A stretch of 41,027 nt of DNA from Deltaproteobacteria bacterium (GTDB lineage: Bacteria > Desulfobacterota > Syntrophobacteria > Syntrophobacterales > Syntrophobacteraceae). The stretch lies in the NCBI GenBank assembly GCA_021813685.1, contig JAKAJS010000114.1, forward strand, positions 1 through 41,027. The letters run 5' to 3'. A program made the translations under genes and the position numbers. Of the stretch, positions 1 to 9,754 are shown in pieces; the stretch's first letter is position 1; every line of letters starts with the position of its first letter. Below the pieces are notes generated by a model that searched no databases, was not told the origin of the DNA, and worked only from the letters and a program-made list of their open reading frames with translations.

Positions 1-252
1 GTATTTTTTACACAGATCGACGAATTGATCGAAAAACCCCCTGGGGATCAGATAATTTCTGCCCTTCTGCTTAATGCAGCTGATCTGGGCCGGGATGTTG
101 CCGAGCCACTCGCCGCGGTTGTGCCGCATTTCATATTCGGGATTGGTAAAAACCAGCCGTTCGTGCAACTTTTTTTCAAGCACGGGCGGCAGCCCGTCCA
201 TAGGCAATTTGATCCACTCAGCAAGCAGGACATTGATATTTTTGGCGAACAT
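1..252 (-). CDS. Helicase-like protein, N-terminal fragment (runs off left edge)
   Basis: Only the first 84 residues lie in the window; the reading frame is still open at base 1. The start ATG (250-252) has a strong GGAGGG ribosome site about 8 bases upstream, which fixes it. The residues around LVFTNPEYEMRHNRGEW and the following IPRGF recall the N-terminus of a DEAD/DEAH-box helicase / restriction-helicase family, in which a FxNPxYxxxxRxGxWTGN-like segment precedes the ATPase core. No Walker motif is inside the window, so helicase activity is inferred from this N-terminal similarity, recalled from memory. It is divergent from the small gene at 608; about 355 bases separate them. Confidence 0.6.
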   Translation of the reverse strand, partial: MFAKNINVLLAEWIKLPMDGLPPVLEKKLHERLVFTNPEYEMRHNRGEWLGNIPAQISCIKQKGRNYLIPRGFFDQFVDLCKKY

Positions 253-505
253 CTCAGAAACCCTCCGCCAGGCGCCAAGCTACGCAGCCGCCCCCGGACA
301 GGAAATGCAGCAGTGACCAACACATTGGACCGAGCGCTATATCCGGAGCGCACAGTCCCCCAGACACCCTTCCCGGCAACCGGGAGAGATAAAAGAAGGA
401 GCCTGAACTCCGGAGCGGCGAAAAAACACCGCACCCGCAGCAAGCCCATTCCCTCTCGCCGCGGACCGGTCGTTTCGTTCTCGGTGAGCATGACTTTTTA
501 TAAAG

Positions 506-534
506 TTGTACTCTCCGGCATCGGCGCGGATAAT
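506..534 (+). promoter_or_regulatory. Candidate sigma-70 promoter for the gene at 608
   Basis: TTGTAC (506-511), a 17-base spacer and GATAAT (529-534). The predicted start of transcription is about 65 bases before the coding start at 608. The rest of the 253-607 gap between the two divergent genes shows no coding signal and no clear hairpin. Confidence 0.35.
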
Positions 535-607
535 ACCAGCAATTATACCGCACCCTCTGCGGAAAGTGTTATAACGGCCTACCTCAAAACTTCGAAAGGA
601 GCCTTCG

Positions 608-913
608 ATGAAGGATGATTCCCCGCAGATTCTGATTATAGAACAACTTAGCCGCGAATACGATGAAAAATATCGAAACCTGGAAAAACTTATCTCGGAC
701 ACCGACCCGGAAGAAGTCGCGCCGCAATTGATGGCGCTCGCCGAACGAGCCGCGGAGCGCTTTCGTTCGGCCCAGGCCGCGATCCTGTCACTGCCCGAAA
801 TAACCCAAAGCGATATCGGGGCACTTCCGGCAATGAGTGCGCTCTTCCGTACGTTTGACGAAATGCGTATTCTCTTTCATTTCCTCTATGAAATCTACCG
901 GCAGCGGGGATAA
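608..913 (+). CDS. Small helical protein of unknown function
   Basis: A 101-residue protein with a good ribosome site (AAAGGAG, about 5 bases before the ATG). The sequence is charged and probably mostly helical, with heptad-like Leu/Ile spacing through residues 8-60 (LIIEQLSREY, then a Leu/Ala/Glu-rich stretch) and a more hydrophobic C-terminus ending FHFLYEIYRQRG. There is no signal peptide, membrane segment or catalytic motif. I do not recognise the family. It stands alone, convergent with ahcY, with a hairpin between the two stop codons. The clean ribosome site and candidate promoter make a real gene likely. Confidence 0.6.
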   Translation: MKDDSPQILIIEQLSREYDEKYRNLEKLISDTDPEEVAPQLMALAERAAERFRSAQAAILSLPEITQSDIGALPAMSALFRTFDEMRILFHFLYEIYRQRG

Positions 914-1055
914 ATCGAAGGCACTCCTACTCCCTTCGAACAACCCTGACAAAAGTGCTCTCTATGCAGTCAAAGCCTGTCACTCTTTTTAAAACAGGCG
1001 AGACCTGTTTGCAATGGGGTTACAAACGGAAAACGAGAGATTCTCCCCAAACAAA

Positions 1056-1086
1056 GCCGGGAAGCCCCTTATCGGGGTTTCCCGGC
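1056..1086. terminator. Hairpin between convergent genes, possible bidirectional terminator
   Basis: A 13-bp stem (GCCGGGAAGCCCC against GGGGTTTCCCGGC, one G-T pair) with a 4-base loop sits between the stops of the 608 gene and ahcY. Neither side has a clean U-run, so efficient intrinsic termination is uncertain. Confidence 0.45.
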
Positions 1087-1139
1087 CAAATTGAGAAAAA
1101 CTGAATGCAGGCGGGGCAAAAGGCGAGCAAACTCCCCCG

Positions 1140-2396
<1,257 letters not shown>

Positions 2397-2418
2397 TCAC
2401 ACTCCCCGTTCATTGATT

Positions 2419-2448
2419 GTCGGGGGGGGCGCCCGGCACCCCCCCGAC
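2419..2448 (-). other. Perfect 10-bp hairpin between metK and ahcY
   Basis: GTC plus seven G pairs with seven C plus GAC around a 10-base loop, directly between the metK stop and the ahcY ribosome site. No U-run follows. It may be a processing, stability or partial-termination element that sets the ratio of the two operon products; that is inference. Confidence 0.5.
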
Positions 2449-2465
2449 CCACAGTCAGAAAATGT

Positions 2466-3662
2466 TCAGCATTTGCAGGTGCGGTCGCTGTGGTTCAGTC
2501 CCGTTCTTTCCCGGAGCGTATCGACCATATCGGTTTTTTCCCAGGTAAAATCGGGGTCGGTCCTGCCGAAATGTCCTCCGCAGGCGGTTTTTCTGAACAC
2601 CGGCCGCAGGAGCTTCAAATATTTGATCATATTCGCCGGCTTAAAGCTGAAGAGCTCGAGGACGAGCTCCTGGATCTTTTCGTCGGGAATGCGCCCCGTT
2701 CCGAAGGTGTCGATCATCAGCGAGACAGGGTCGGCCATACCGATGCTGTAGGCGACCTGGACCTCGACCCGGTCGGCAAGATCTGCGGCAACGATGTTTT
2801 TAGCCACATACCGGGCCATGTAGGAGGCGGTCCGATCGACCTTGGAGGGGTCTTTGCCCGAGAAACCTCCTCCGCCGTGACTTCCCTGCCCCCCGTAGGT
2901 ATCGGCGATGATTTTTCTTCCCGTAAGGCCGCAATCGCCCATGGGCCCCCCGACGACGAAACGCCCCGTCGTATTGATATAGAATTTCGTTTTCGCGTCG
3001 AGCAGGTTTTCCGGGATGACTTTTTTTACGACTTCCTCGATGATTGCTTCGCGCAAACATTCGTAGCTGACTTGCGGGGTATGCTGGGCCGCAACCACCA
3101 CCGTGTCCACCCGGAGGGGCTTGTGATCGAGGTACTCGACGGTGACCTGGCTTTTGCCGTCGGGCCGCAGGAAATCGAGCACGCCGTTTTTGCGCACTTC
3201 GGCCAGCTTTCTGGAAATCCGGTGTGCATAATAGATGGGCATCGGCATGAAAACCGGGGTCTCATTACAGGCGAAGCCGAACATCAGTCCCTGATCCCCG
3301 GCGCCCTGCTCTTCAAAAAGCCCCTCGCCCGCATTGACACCCATTGCGATATCGGGCGACTGCTTATCGATGCTGCTCACAACGGCGCAGGTCTCCCAAT
3401 CGAAGCCCATGGAGGAATCGTTGTAGCCGATATCCTTGATCGTATCTCTTACAATGCGGGGGATGTCGACATAGGTGGAGGTCGAAATCTCACCGGCTAC
3501 AAAGGCAAGCCCGGTAGTAACAAGCGTTTCGCAAGCCACGCGCGCTGTCTTGTCTTCGGCGATGATCGCATCCAGAACGGCATCCGAGATCTGATCGGCT
3601 ACCTTGTCGGGATGGCCCTCCGTCACGGATTCGGAAGTAAACAGATAACTTCTCATAGACAT
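2466..3662 (-). CDS. metK: S-adenosylmethionine synthetase (methionine adenosyltransferase)
   Basis: Makes S-adenosylmethionine from methionine and ATP. The 398-residue product has the usual family length and all signature segments: [20 protein letters not shown] at the N-terminus, the ATP-binding [12 protein letters not shown] near residue 120, and the phosphate-loop segment [17 protein letters not shown] near residue 260 (the first four Gly and the DRTA variant are mild departures from GGGAFSGKDxTKVDRSA). The start at 3662 was chosen because AAGGAG lies about 10 bases upstream. A second ATG two codons later is less well placed, and the longer frame upstream is low-complexity leader. First gene of the metK-ahcY unit, behind a long structured leader. 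Confidence 0.96.
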   Translation of the reverse strand: MSMRSYLFTSESVTEGHPDKVADQISDAVLDAIIAEDKTARVACETLVTTGLAFVAGEISTSTYVDIPRIVRDTIKDIGYNDSSMGFDWETCAVVSSIDKQSPDIAMGVNAGEGLFEEQGAGDQGLMFGFACNETPVFMPMPIYYAHRISRKLAEVRKNGVLDFLRPDGKSQVTVEYLDHKPLRVDTVVVAAQHTPQVSYECLREAIIEEVVKKVIPENLLDAKTKFYINTTGRFVVGGPMGDCGLTGRKIIADTYGGQGSHGGGGFSGKDPSKVDRTASYMARYVAKNIVAADLADRVEVQVAYSIGMADPVSLMIDTFGTGRIPDEKIQELVLELFSFKPANMIKYLKLLRPVFRKTACGGHFGRTDPDFTWEKTDMVDTLRERTGLNHSDRTCKC

Positions 3663-3919
3663 CTGCAGATATCTCCTTATTGGACTGATCGAAATCGGGA
3701 TAAGCGGCGATTCTTGCAAAAAACCAGGGCGTCCCCGCCTGCGAGGCGGGCGCCACCCTTCCCCACCACACCGGCAATCGCCTACGTATCGCACACTGCT
3801 TTGCCGGCATAGCTATCTTCCGGAAACCTCGACGACGCCCCCCTTCGCGAAAGGGGGGATCTAATCCAGTCCCCGACTGAATTAGGGTTTCCCGATGAAC
3901 ACTGGTATAAACCTTTGAA
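3663..3919 (-). promoter_or_regulatory. Long structured 5' leader of metK with attenuator-like hairpin
   Basis: About 250 bases between the candidate promoter and the metK start, holding four stem-loops in transcript order: 3861-3885 (CTAAT/CAGTC arms), 3838-3858 (six C:G pairs plus AA/TT), 3771-3807 (CCGGCAA/TTGCCGG) and 3728-3754 (CCCGCCT/AGGCGGG extended by GGCG/CGCC past a 2-base bulge). Six U (3718-3723) come four bases after the last stem, as in an intrinsic terminator, and about 55 bases before the start codon. Leaders of metK are often SAM- or methionine-responsive, but I could not match a known SAM or SAH riboswitch consensus. The last hairpin could instead be a fragment of the REP-like repeat. 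Confidence 0.4.
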
Positions 3920-3948
3920 AAGGTACAAAATAAAACCACGAGAGTCAA
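3920..3948 (-). promoter_or_regulatory. Candidate sigma-70 promoter for metK
   Basis: Read on the minus strand: TTGACT (3948-3943), a 17-base spacer and TACCTT (3925-3920). The -35 is good and the -10 is weak. It implies a leader of about 250 bases. Confidence 0.4.
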
Positions 3949-3958
3949 GCCCTATACG

Positions 3959-4000
3959 CGGCGGCGGCGAGCCGTCGCTGCCGGGTTGCCCGCCCGTTTG
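3959..4000 (+). repeat. REP-like GC-rich hairpin repeat, copy A (degenerate)
   Basis: Contains the core GTCGCTGCCGGGTTGCCCGC (3974-3993) shared with copies at about 24371 and 39108. The 3' half differs from the other copies. It lies in the gap between divergent metK and msbA. Confidence 0.5.
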
Positions 4001-4025
4001 CTTTTGGCTTTGGCGACAACGCCCC

Positions 4026-4046
4026 CGGGCAGTGCCCGATTTTTTC
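4026..4046 (+). terminator. Short hairpin plus T-run upstream of msbA
   Basis: CGGGC/GCCCG with a 3-base loop, then a run of T from 4040. The arrangement is terminator-like but the stem is only 5 bp. An extended -10 (TGGTATAAA, 3902-3910) lies upstream on this strand, so a short attenuated transcript before msbA is possible but unproven. Confidence 0.25.
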
Positions 4047-4128
4047 CTTCCCACCTTCACCTTCTCACTCTATACTCCGGCGGCAATTGGAGAAAGCGCT
4101 CGAAAAGCAATACCGAAAGGATTCGAAA

Positions 4129-5874
4129 GTGAAGGGTGTCTACGAAAGGCAGCTGAGGCTGGTCCTGCCCTACCGGGGCAAGATCGTGCTCGCAATGCTG
4201 TGCATGGCGATTGCTGCGGGTTGTGCGACGGCAGGCCTCTATCTCATCAGGCCCGTTTTCAATGAGCTGATCATAAGCAAAAACAGGCAGATGCTCGACC
4301 TGTTGTGCATCGCCGTACTCCTGGTCTACGCGGTAAAAGGCGCCAGCCTTTGCGGCAACGCCTACCTCATGAACTACGTCAGCCAAAAAATCATAACCGA
4401 CTTGCGCGAAAACGTTTACAAACACATACAGCACCTGCCCGTTCCCACCCTGGACAAAATGGAAACCGGCAATCTCATGTCCCGTATTTCCAATGACGTG
4501 GGTGCGGTGCAGAACACACTTTCCTCCTCGGTAACGGGAATGGTAAAGGAGTCCTTTACCTTCATCGGCTGCATAGGCATCATGTTTTACATGGACTGGC
4601 GGCTCGCAACCCTCTCGATGTTCATCGTCCCGCTCGCCGTTCTGCCGGTTGTCAAGGTGGGCAAGGTGCTTCGAAGGATCAGTTCCAGGACCCAACAGGC
4701 CATGGCCGACCTTTCGGTCATCATGCACGAGACGATCGTAGGAAACCGGATCGTAAAGGCCTTCGGGATGGAGACCCACGAGGAGGCAAGGTTTCGCGGC
4801 GAAAATGAAAAACTTTTGACCTTCGCCATGAGATCGGTGCTGGTAAACTCCGTAAACAGCGCAGGGATGGAGTTTCTGGGGGGAGTCGCAATAGTAGCCA
4901 TTATGCTGTATGGAGGCTACCGGATCATTGACGGACAAATGAATGCAGGCAGCCTTTTTTCCTTTCTGGCGGCCGCCATAAGCCTCTACACTCCCGTAAA
5001 ACGCCTTTCGTCCATTTATTCTTCGATCCAGCAAGGCCTGGCAGCCGCCGAAAGGGTCTACGACATTCTCGATCAGCCCGTGGAGATCGTCGATAAACCC
5101 GGAGCCAAGCATCTTGCGCCTATCAGGGAATGCATAGAGTTCAAGGATGTCTTTTTCGGCTACGGGGAAAAACCGGTCCTTTCGGGCATAAACTTCCGGG
5201 TGGAGGCGGGCCGGGTCATGGCGCTCGTCGGTATGAGCGGGGCGGGCAAGACCACCCTGATAAACCTTTTGCCCCGCTTCTATGAAATTACCGGGGGGGC
5301 TATCCTCATCGATGGGACCGACATCCGCGAGGTAACGCTTTCCTCGCTTCGTTCCCAGATCTCCGTTGTCACCCAGCAGTCCGTTCTTTTCAACGACACC
5401 TTCCGAAACAATATCGGATACGGCGACTTCCGAAAATCCGATGAGGAAATCATTGCCGCGGCAAAGGCCGCCAATGCCTACGATTTCATCATGAAGCTGC
5501 CCAAACAATTCGATACCAACGTCGGAGAACAGGGCGTCAGGCTTTCGGGGGGAGAACGCCAGAGGGTTTGTATAGCCCGCGCCCTTGTCAAAAATGCCCC
5601 GATCCTTATCCTCGACGAGGCTACCTCGTCTCTGGACTCCGACTCCGAACGCGAAGTCCAGAAGGCGCTCGAAAACCTCATGGAGGGCCGGACGACGCTC
5701 GTCATCGCCCATCGCCTCTCCACCATCCAGAATGCCGACTGCATCCTGGCCCTGGCGGACGGCAAGATCGTCGATCAGGGCCGTCACGCCGATCTTATGG
5801 CCTATGACGGCGAATACCGCAGGCTCTACCAGCTGCAATTCCACCAGTTTTCGGAAAGATTGGGAAGTAGGTGA
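4129..5874 (+). CDS. msbA: Lipid A / lipopolysaccharide-core flippase, ABC exporter MsbA
   Basis: A half-transporter that flips lipid A-core across the inner membrane, acting as a homodimer. An N-terminal transmembrane domain of about 320 residues (hydrophobic segments starting IVLAMLCMAIAAG) is fused to a nucleotide-binding domain. The latter has Walker A GMSGAGKTT, signature LSGGERQR, Walker B ILILDEATSSLDS and the switch His in VIAHRLSTIQNAD. I chose the GTG at 4129 (581 residues) because AAAGGA lies about 7 bases upstream and the product then begins like the family. A TTG at 4087 would add 14 residues. It leads the surface-polysaccharide region. The C-terminal codons run into the octamer repeat that follows. 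Confidence 0.88.
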   Translation: MKGVYERQLRLVLPYRGKIVLAMLCMAIAAGCATAGLYLIRPVFNELIISKNRQMLDLLCIAVLLVYAVKGASLCGNAYLMNYVSQKIITDLRENVYKHIQHLPVPTLDKMETGNLMSRISNDVGAVQNTLSSSVTGMVKESFTFIGCIGIMFYMDWRLATLSMFIVPLAVLPVVKVGKVLRRISSRTQQAMADLSVIMHETIVGNRIVKAFGMETHEEARFRGENEKLLTFAMRSVLVNSVNSAGMEFLGGVAIVAIMLYGGYRIIDGQMNAGSLFSFLAAAISLYTPVKRLSSIYSSIQQGLAAAERVYDILDQPVEIVDKPGAKHLAPIRECIEFKDVFFGYGEKPVLSGINFRVEAGRVMALVGMSGAGKTTLINLLPRFYEITGGAILIDGTDIREVTLSSLRSQISVVTQQSVLFNDTFRNNIGYGDFRKSDEEIIAAAKAANAYDFIMKLPKQFDTNVGEQGVRLSGGERQRVCIARALVKNAPILILDEATSSLDSDSEREVQKALENLMEGRTTLVIAHRLSTIQNADCILALADGKIVDQGRHADLMAYDGEYRRLYQLQFHQFSERLGSR

Positions 5875-5936
5875 ATGGGTGAATGGGAAAAACCAAATCC
5901 CTCTGCCCACTCACCGACCTACCGATTCACCGATTT
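5867..5936. repeat. Gene-end palindrome built of 8-bp tandem repeats
   Basis: Left arm GTAGGTGA, ATGGGTGA, ATGGG; right arm CTCACCGA, CCTACCGA, TTCACCGA. The arms are imperfect reverse complements. It fills the space between the convergent stops of msbA and the next glycosyltransferase and overlaps the msbA stop. It is the one 8-bp member of a family whose other four members have period 7. Confidence 0.6.
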
Positions 5937-6818
5937 TCATCCCTTTTCTCCGATTAACAAGTGACCTCCCAGCACTCTTTCCCTGAGCACCCACAGAAGC
6001 CTTCTGGCGTTTGCGGCCTGCCGCCCAAGGAACCTCCTGCGTCGGGACAGGCCCCACTTATAGCGATAGTAGGCGCGGTTTTCCGACTCGTAGGAAGTGT
6101 CCCCCTCGACCAGTCGAATATAATTTTGTGTAACCGAGCCGAAGTGATGAATAAAGGAGCGGCCGGTGATCGCGAGGCGAAACCCCGCCATTGCGGCCCG
6201 CCTGAAAAAATCGGTGTCTTCGAACTGCCCGATACGAAAATTTTCATCGAACCGGCCGATTTTTTCAAAGACTTTCCTGTGCACCATAAAACATATTCCG
6301 TCGGCCACCCCGTTTCTCGCGCAGTGTTTCATGCGGGCGACGAATTCTTCGGCATAGCGATCTATGTCGTATCGGCCCAGGCCTTCCCGAATGGCGGGGC
6401 TCACCACATCGGTGCGGTTTCGAACGGCAAATTCGAGCATTCCTTCAACCCAGCCCTCGGTCACAACGACATCGTTGTTTAAAAAGAGCACCCAGGGTGA
6501 GGCGGCGGCCTCAAGCCCATGATTCCATGCCGCAGCACAGCCGCGGTTTTCCCGGTTCCTCAGCACCCTCACACCCTGGAGTCCGGAAAGATATCGGGCC
6601 GTGCCGTCGGTGGAACCATTGTCGATGACAATGATTTCCTCGATGCCGCCTCCATGGGCCCGCAAGCTCCCCAGACACCTTTTGGTGTAGTCGAGTCTGT
6701 TATGAACAGGGATGATCACCGATGCCCCCGGCCCCGCGGAAGAAAGGCGGGCGGCAACGCGCCTCTTGCCGGTTGCTTTGCGGTGTACGCTCGCTTTCGA
6801 TCTCTGAACCCTTCCCAT
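5937..6818 (-). CDS. Family 2 glycosyltransferase
   Basis: A 293-residue GT-A fold enzyme of the rhamnosyltransferase-like group, expected to add a sugar to a surface glycan at the cytoplasmic face. The nucleotide-sugar site opens with SVIIPVHNRLDYTKRCLGSL, followed by IIVIDNGSTDGT and the metal-binding DXD equivalent in LFLNNDVVV. A later FRIGQFEDTDFFRR segment is the usual acceptor/catalytic-base region (ED). There is no transmembrane segment. The start at 6818 is set by GGTGGAGG 8 bases upstream; a GTG five codons earlier overlaps that ribosome site. A very basic N-terminal 30 residues precedes the domain. Probably co-transcribed with the GT2 gene upstream (39-base gap). The donor sugar cannot be told from sequence. 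Confidence 0.88.
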   Translation of the reverse strand: MGRVQRSKASVHRKATGKRRVAARLSSAGPGASVIIPVHNRLDYTKRCLGSLRAHGGGIEEIIVIDNGSTDGTARYLSGLQGVRVLRNRENRGCAAAWNHGLEAAASPWVLFLNNDVVVTEGWVEGMLEFAVRNRTDVVSPAIREGLGRYDIDRYAEEFVARMKHCARNGVADGICFMVHRKVFEKIGRFDENFRIGQFEDTDFFRRAAMAGFRLAITGRSFIHHFGSVTQNYIRLVEGDTSYESENRAYYRYKWGLSRRRRFLGRQAANARRLLWVLRERVLGGHLLIGEKG

Positions 6819-6856
6819 GCAAAAGACCTCCACCCTCCGACGCCGCCGGTCCGAAT

Positions 6857-7816
6857 CTAAAAAAAACCGTTCTCCATGCGGAGCAAAAGCTTGTTGAGAG
6901 GTTTTAGAAGCTTGTAGAGAGGATATCCCAAAAGAAATCGGCCCCAGCCGTACCCCGCAGCAATCCGGCCTTTGGCCTCGGCTCTACGGAGCATTTTCTG
7001 CCGGTGCAGCTTCCAGACCTGATAGCTGTAGTCGTAGACCAGGTACGCTTTGCGAAAACGGGACAACTGCAGGTGATGCCAGGCATCGTTGAGGACGTAT
7101 TGGGTCAGGAGGCGCTCGGTATCGTCCAGAAGAAGCGACGCATTTTTGCGATTCCGCGCGGTCTGCTGCACCTCATGGCGCCTGAAGGCTGCAAGGGGAC
7201 GGCTTATATAGGCCAATCCGCCCTTTTCCAGCAACCGGAACCAGAATTCCAGATCCACGATCTGCCTGAACTTCGGATCGAATCCCTCGGCGGCGAGACA
7301 TTTCCTGAACATGACCGCTGTCGGCTCGCCGATAAGGTTTTTCTGATGCCTCAGGCAACGACTGATTACCCGCCTGCCCTCAAGGCATCCCGAGTCGGGG
7401 AAATGGGACAGTACCGCGCCCGCTCTGCCCTGCGAATCGATGAGGCGCCGTGCCGAAGCGACCAGTGCAGCCGAAGGGTTACCCTCAAGCGCCTCGACCA
7501 TGAGCCCCAGAGCCTCCGGGGAGCAGAACAAATCGTCTCCGAACAGGTATTTGACGTACTCGCCCGCAGCCCTCCTCAGGCACAGATTCCAGTTTTGCAC
7601 CATTCCGAGATTGCGCGGGTTGACCCGGAAGGAGATTCTCGTATCCCGTTTGGCATATCCGGCGAGACTCCCGGCCGTTTCGTCCGTAGAGCGATCGTCG
7701 ATAATGAGCAGTTCAAAATCCGTATAGCTCTGCGACAGTACCGACTCGATCGCTTCGGGAAGGTATGCCGCATAGTTGTACGTTGGTATCAAAACGCTTA
7801 CTTTGGGAGCCATCAT
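6857..7816 (-). CDS. Family 2 glycosyltransferase
   Basis: A 319-residue GT2 enzyme. The N-terminus reads VSVLIPTYNYAAYLPEAIES, followed by LLIIDDRSTDET and the DXD-type KYLFGDDLF near residue 95. FRQIVDLEFWFRLLEKG near residue 188 is the region holding the usual catalytic base. The basic, aromatic C-terminus (GWGRFLLGYPLYKLLKPLNK) may sit on the membrane. The ribosome site is weak. Two adjacent ATG codons (7816 and 7813) make the exact start uncertain. First gene of a probable two-gene minus-strand unit with the GT2 that ends at 5937. Confidence 0.87.
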   Translation of the reverse strand: MMAPKVSVLIPTYNYAAYLPEAIESVLSQSYTDFELLIIDDRSTDETAGSLAGYAKRDTRISFRVNPRNLGMVQNWNLCLRRAAGEYVKYLFGDDLFCSPEALGLMVEALEGNPSAALVASARRLIDSQGRAGAVLSHFPDSGCLEGRRVISRCLRHQKNLIGEPTAVMFRKCLAAEGFDPKFRQIVDLEFWFRLLEKGGLAYISRPLAAFRRHEVQQTARNRKNASLLLDDTERLLTQYVLNDAWHHLQLSRFRKAYLVYDYSYQVWKLHRQKMLRRAEAKGRIAAGYGWGRFLLGYPLYKLLKPLNKLLLRMENGFF

Positions 7817-8398
7817 GCACCATCCAAGTTCGATTGGAACTCAAACAGGACATAGGCCCTCCCCTCACAACAGTTCCCAAACACGCCCCGCCGGCGCTAC
7901 GGATCATTTTTTCTTGTAACTTGCCCGCTGCTCCAGCCCCCCCCTCCCTGGCGACCGGCCGCACGCGGCTCTTGAAGACTCTTTCAGACAGGTCTTTGGC
8001 GACCTCTCCGAAATATGAGGTGGGTAATGACTGACGAACTAACGCAAAAAGCCTCTCACGAACGCATTTTCAGAAATACACATCTACCCGAACTAAAATC
8101 TAACACTATTCTGAAATCGTTTTGGGCAAAGTGGGACAAAATCTGGGACATAAAAGAGAAAAAATCGGGCAAAACCGAAACGGTTCCTGGTCGGACCCTT
8201 TGGAAAAATGATTGCGGATTTTAGTACAGGTAAGGTTGAAATTGCAATAGCCAATTTTGATTGGAATCCCGCATGCGATATAGTAGAGTTCAACCACTTT
8301 CGCGTGACGTGGGGCACACAAAATCTGCGGCGTGGTGCGAAAGAGGCAAAAGTTCTTGCTGGAGGAAGGCTCATTGGGGGGGAAGGAAGTAAACAAAG
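7817..8398. other. AT-richer intergenic gap, no gene seen
   Basis: 580 bases between divergent glycosyltransferase genes. The stretch 8030-8300 is visibly richer in A/T than the coding DNA on either side. Several short frames exist on both strands, but none has a ribosome site with a recognisable protein. It probably holds promoters for both flanking genes. Confidence 0.5.
8257..8284 (+). promoter_or_regulatory. Candidate promoter for the GT4 gene at 8399
   Basis: TTGATT (8257-8262), a 16-base spacer and TATAGT (8279-8284), about 115 bases before the start codon. Confidence 0.3.
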
Positions 8399-9724
8399 AT
8401 GGATAGTGCGGCAGGACGGGGGGGTCCTGAAACCTGGATGCTATTTTCCTACTTTTTCAATGTAGACGCCAAAGCCTGTTCGCAACACCTGGATTCTCGA
8501 ATTCCCTACATGGCCTCCTCGGGGATAAAGCCGGTGGTTTTGTCCGGTATCTGCGGGGAGCGGAGCAAAAGCGGAGAACACTACAGGGTCTCTTCCGTGG
8601 CTCCTTCGGGAGTCCGTTTCGAGTTGCGATATCTCAAGAGGAGAAACAGGTTTTTCAAGCTCGCGGCCGCTCCCCTGCTGGTTGCGATCCTGCCGCTCTA
8701 CCTGCTCGAAAAGATGCTCATCAACCTGGAAAGCGAGTGGTCCTGGTTTTTGCCCGCTTTCCTGCGCGGACTTTTATTGCACAGAAGATTTGGCTTCACC
8801 CTCATCTATTCGACGGGAGGCCCCCCCTGCGCCCACCTGGCCGCCGGCATTCTGGCCCGCTGCATCAAGAGGCCCTGGATCGCAGAGCTTCAGGACCCGA
8901 TCGTATTCACCGATTGGAACAGGAGCGGTAGGGCGCTCAAGATCCATGCATGGCTCGAACGATTCATCCTCAAAAACGCCTCGGCGGTCGTTTTTCTGAC
9001 CGAAGGAGCGCGGGAAAGGGCGCTTGCAAGAAACAAGGTCGACGGCCGCAAGGTCCACGTGATCTATCCCGGAGCCTGCGCCGCAGAGGCGCCCGAAGCC
9101 ACATACCGCAAAAAGGAGTTTTGCCGCTTTTCCCACTTCGGCTCCCTCGCCGGGTCGCGCAACCCGGAAAAATTTCTGGAAGCAATCTCCCTGTTGCTCG
9201 ATGAGCACCCGGATCTCGTCGAAAAAGTGCGGCTGGAATTTTACGGCGCGATGGACACACCTTCCCGGAAAGCGATCTCCCGGTTCAAATATCGCGACAT
9301 CGTCGCCGATCTGGGCAAGGTATCGTGGTCGGAGGCGCTGAAAGCGATGCGGGAAACAGACGTGCTCGTAGTGATCCAAAACAGGGACGAGCTGTCCTAT
9401 GAAACCATACCGTCGAAGTTTTATGAATATCTGCAGGCAAAAAGGCCGATCCTGGGAATCGTCTACAAAAATCCCCCCTTGCAAGAGATGCTTCTCAGCC
9501 AGGGCCACTTCGCAGCCGAGGCCGATTCCCCTTCCCAGATCAGCGAGCAGGCGGCACGAATACTGGAAGACTGGGGCAATTCCGCCACGCAAACTTTTCC
9601 CGAGTCACCCTACACCGTTTCGGAGGCGACTAAACAGTTGCTCGCTCTTTGCCGCGAGCGCGGGGAAATGACGCAGAGCACGCCGCGGAACTCCCCGTCG
9701 ATTGTGCCGCGGGGAGGCATATGA
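8399..9724 (+). CDS. Family 4-like glycosyltransferase
   Basis: A 441-residue GT-B type enzyme. The N-terminal acceptor domain has a hydrophobic patch LAAAPLLVAILPLYLLEKML (about residues 87-106) that probably anchors it to the membrane, then PWIAELQDP (the Asp-Pro seen in many GT4 N-domains) and VVFLTEGARERAL. The C-terminal donor domain has FSHFGSLAGSRNPEKFLEAI and a donor-binding ETIPSKFYEYLQAKRPILGI, where Glu and Lys normally contact the nucleotide sugar. The ATG at 8399 has AAGGA about 11 bases upstream; a later ATG (8438) has no ribosome site. The first 13 residues are atypical, so the start is moderately uncertain. It stands alone between oppositely oriented GT2 genes. Confidence 0.82.
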   Translation: MDSAAGRGGPETWMLFSYFFNVDAKACSQHLDSRIPYMASSGIKPVVLSGICGERSKSGEHYRVSSVAPSGVRFELRYLKRRNRFFKLAAAPLLVAILPLYLLEKMLINLESEWSWFLPAFLRGLLLHRRFGFTLIYSTGGPPCAHLAAGILARCIKRPWIAELQDPIVFTDWNRSGRALKIHAWLERFILKNASAVVFLTEGARERALARNKVDGRKVHVIYPGACAAEAPEATYRKKEFCRFSHFGSLAGSRNPEKFLEAISLLLDEHPDLVEKVRLEFYGAMDTPSRKAISRFKYRDIVADLGKVSWSEALKAMRETDVLVVIQNRDELSYETIPSKFYEYLQAKRPILGIVYKNPPLQEMLLSQGHFAAEADSPSQISEQAARILEDWGNSATQTFPESPYTVSEATKQLLALCRERGEMTQSTPRNSPSIVPRGGI

Positions 9725-9754
9725 GAGCAAAAGCGACCAGAGGGTCGAGACCTT

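Noticed and set aside
2490-3812. 440-codon plus-strand frame over metK
   Set aside because: Antisense shadow of metK, without its own start signal or recognisable product.
3663-3919. Known SAM-I, SAM-II or SAH riboswitch
   Set aside because: I could not align the leader to any consensus I remember, so it is reported only as a structured leader.
4057-5910. 617-codon open frame antisense to msbA
   Set aside because: It mirrors the codon pattern of a confident ABC exporter; no family motif, no ribosome site. Typical GC-rich shadow.
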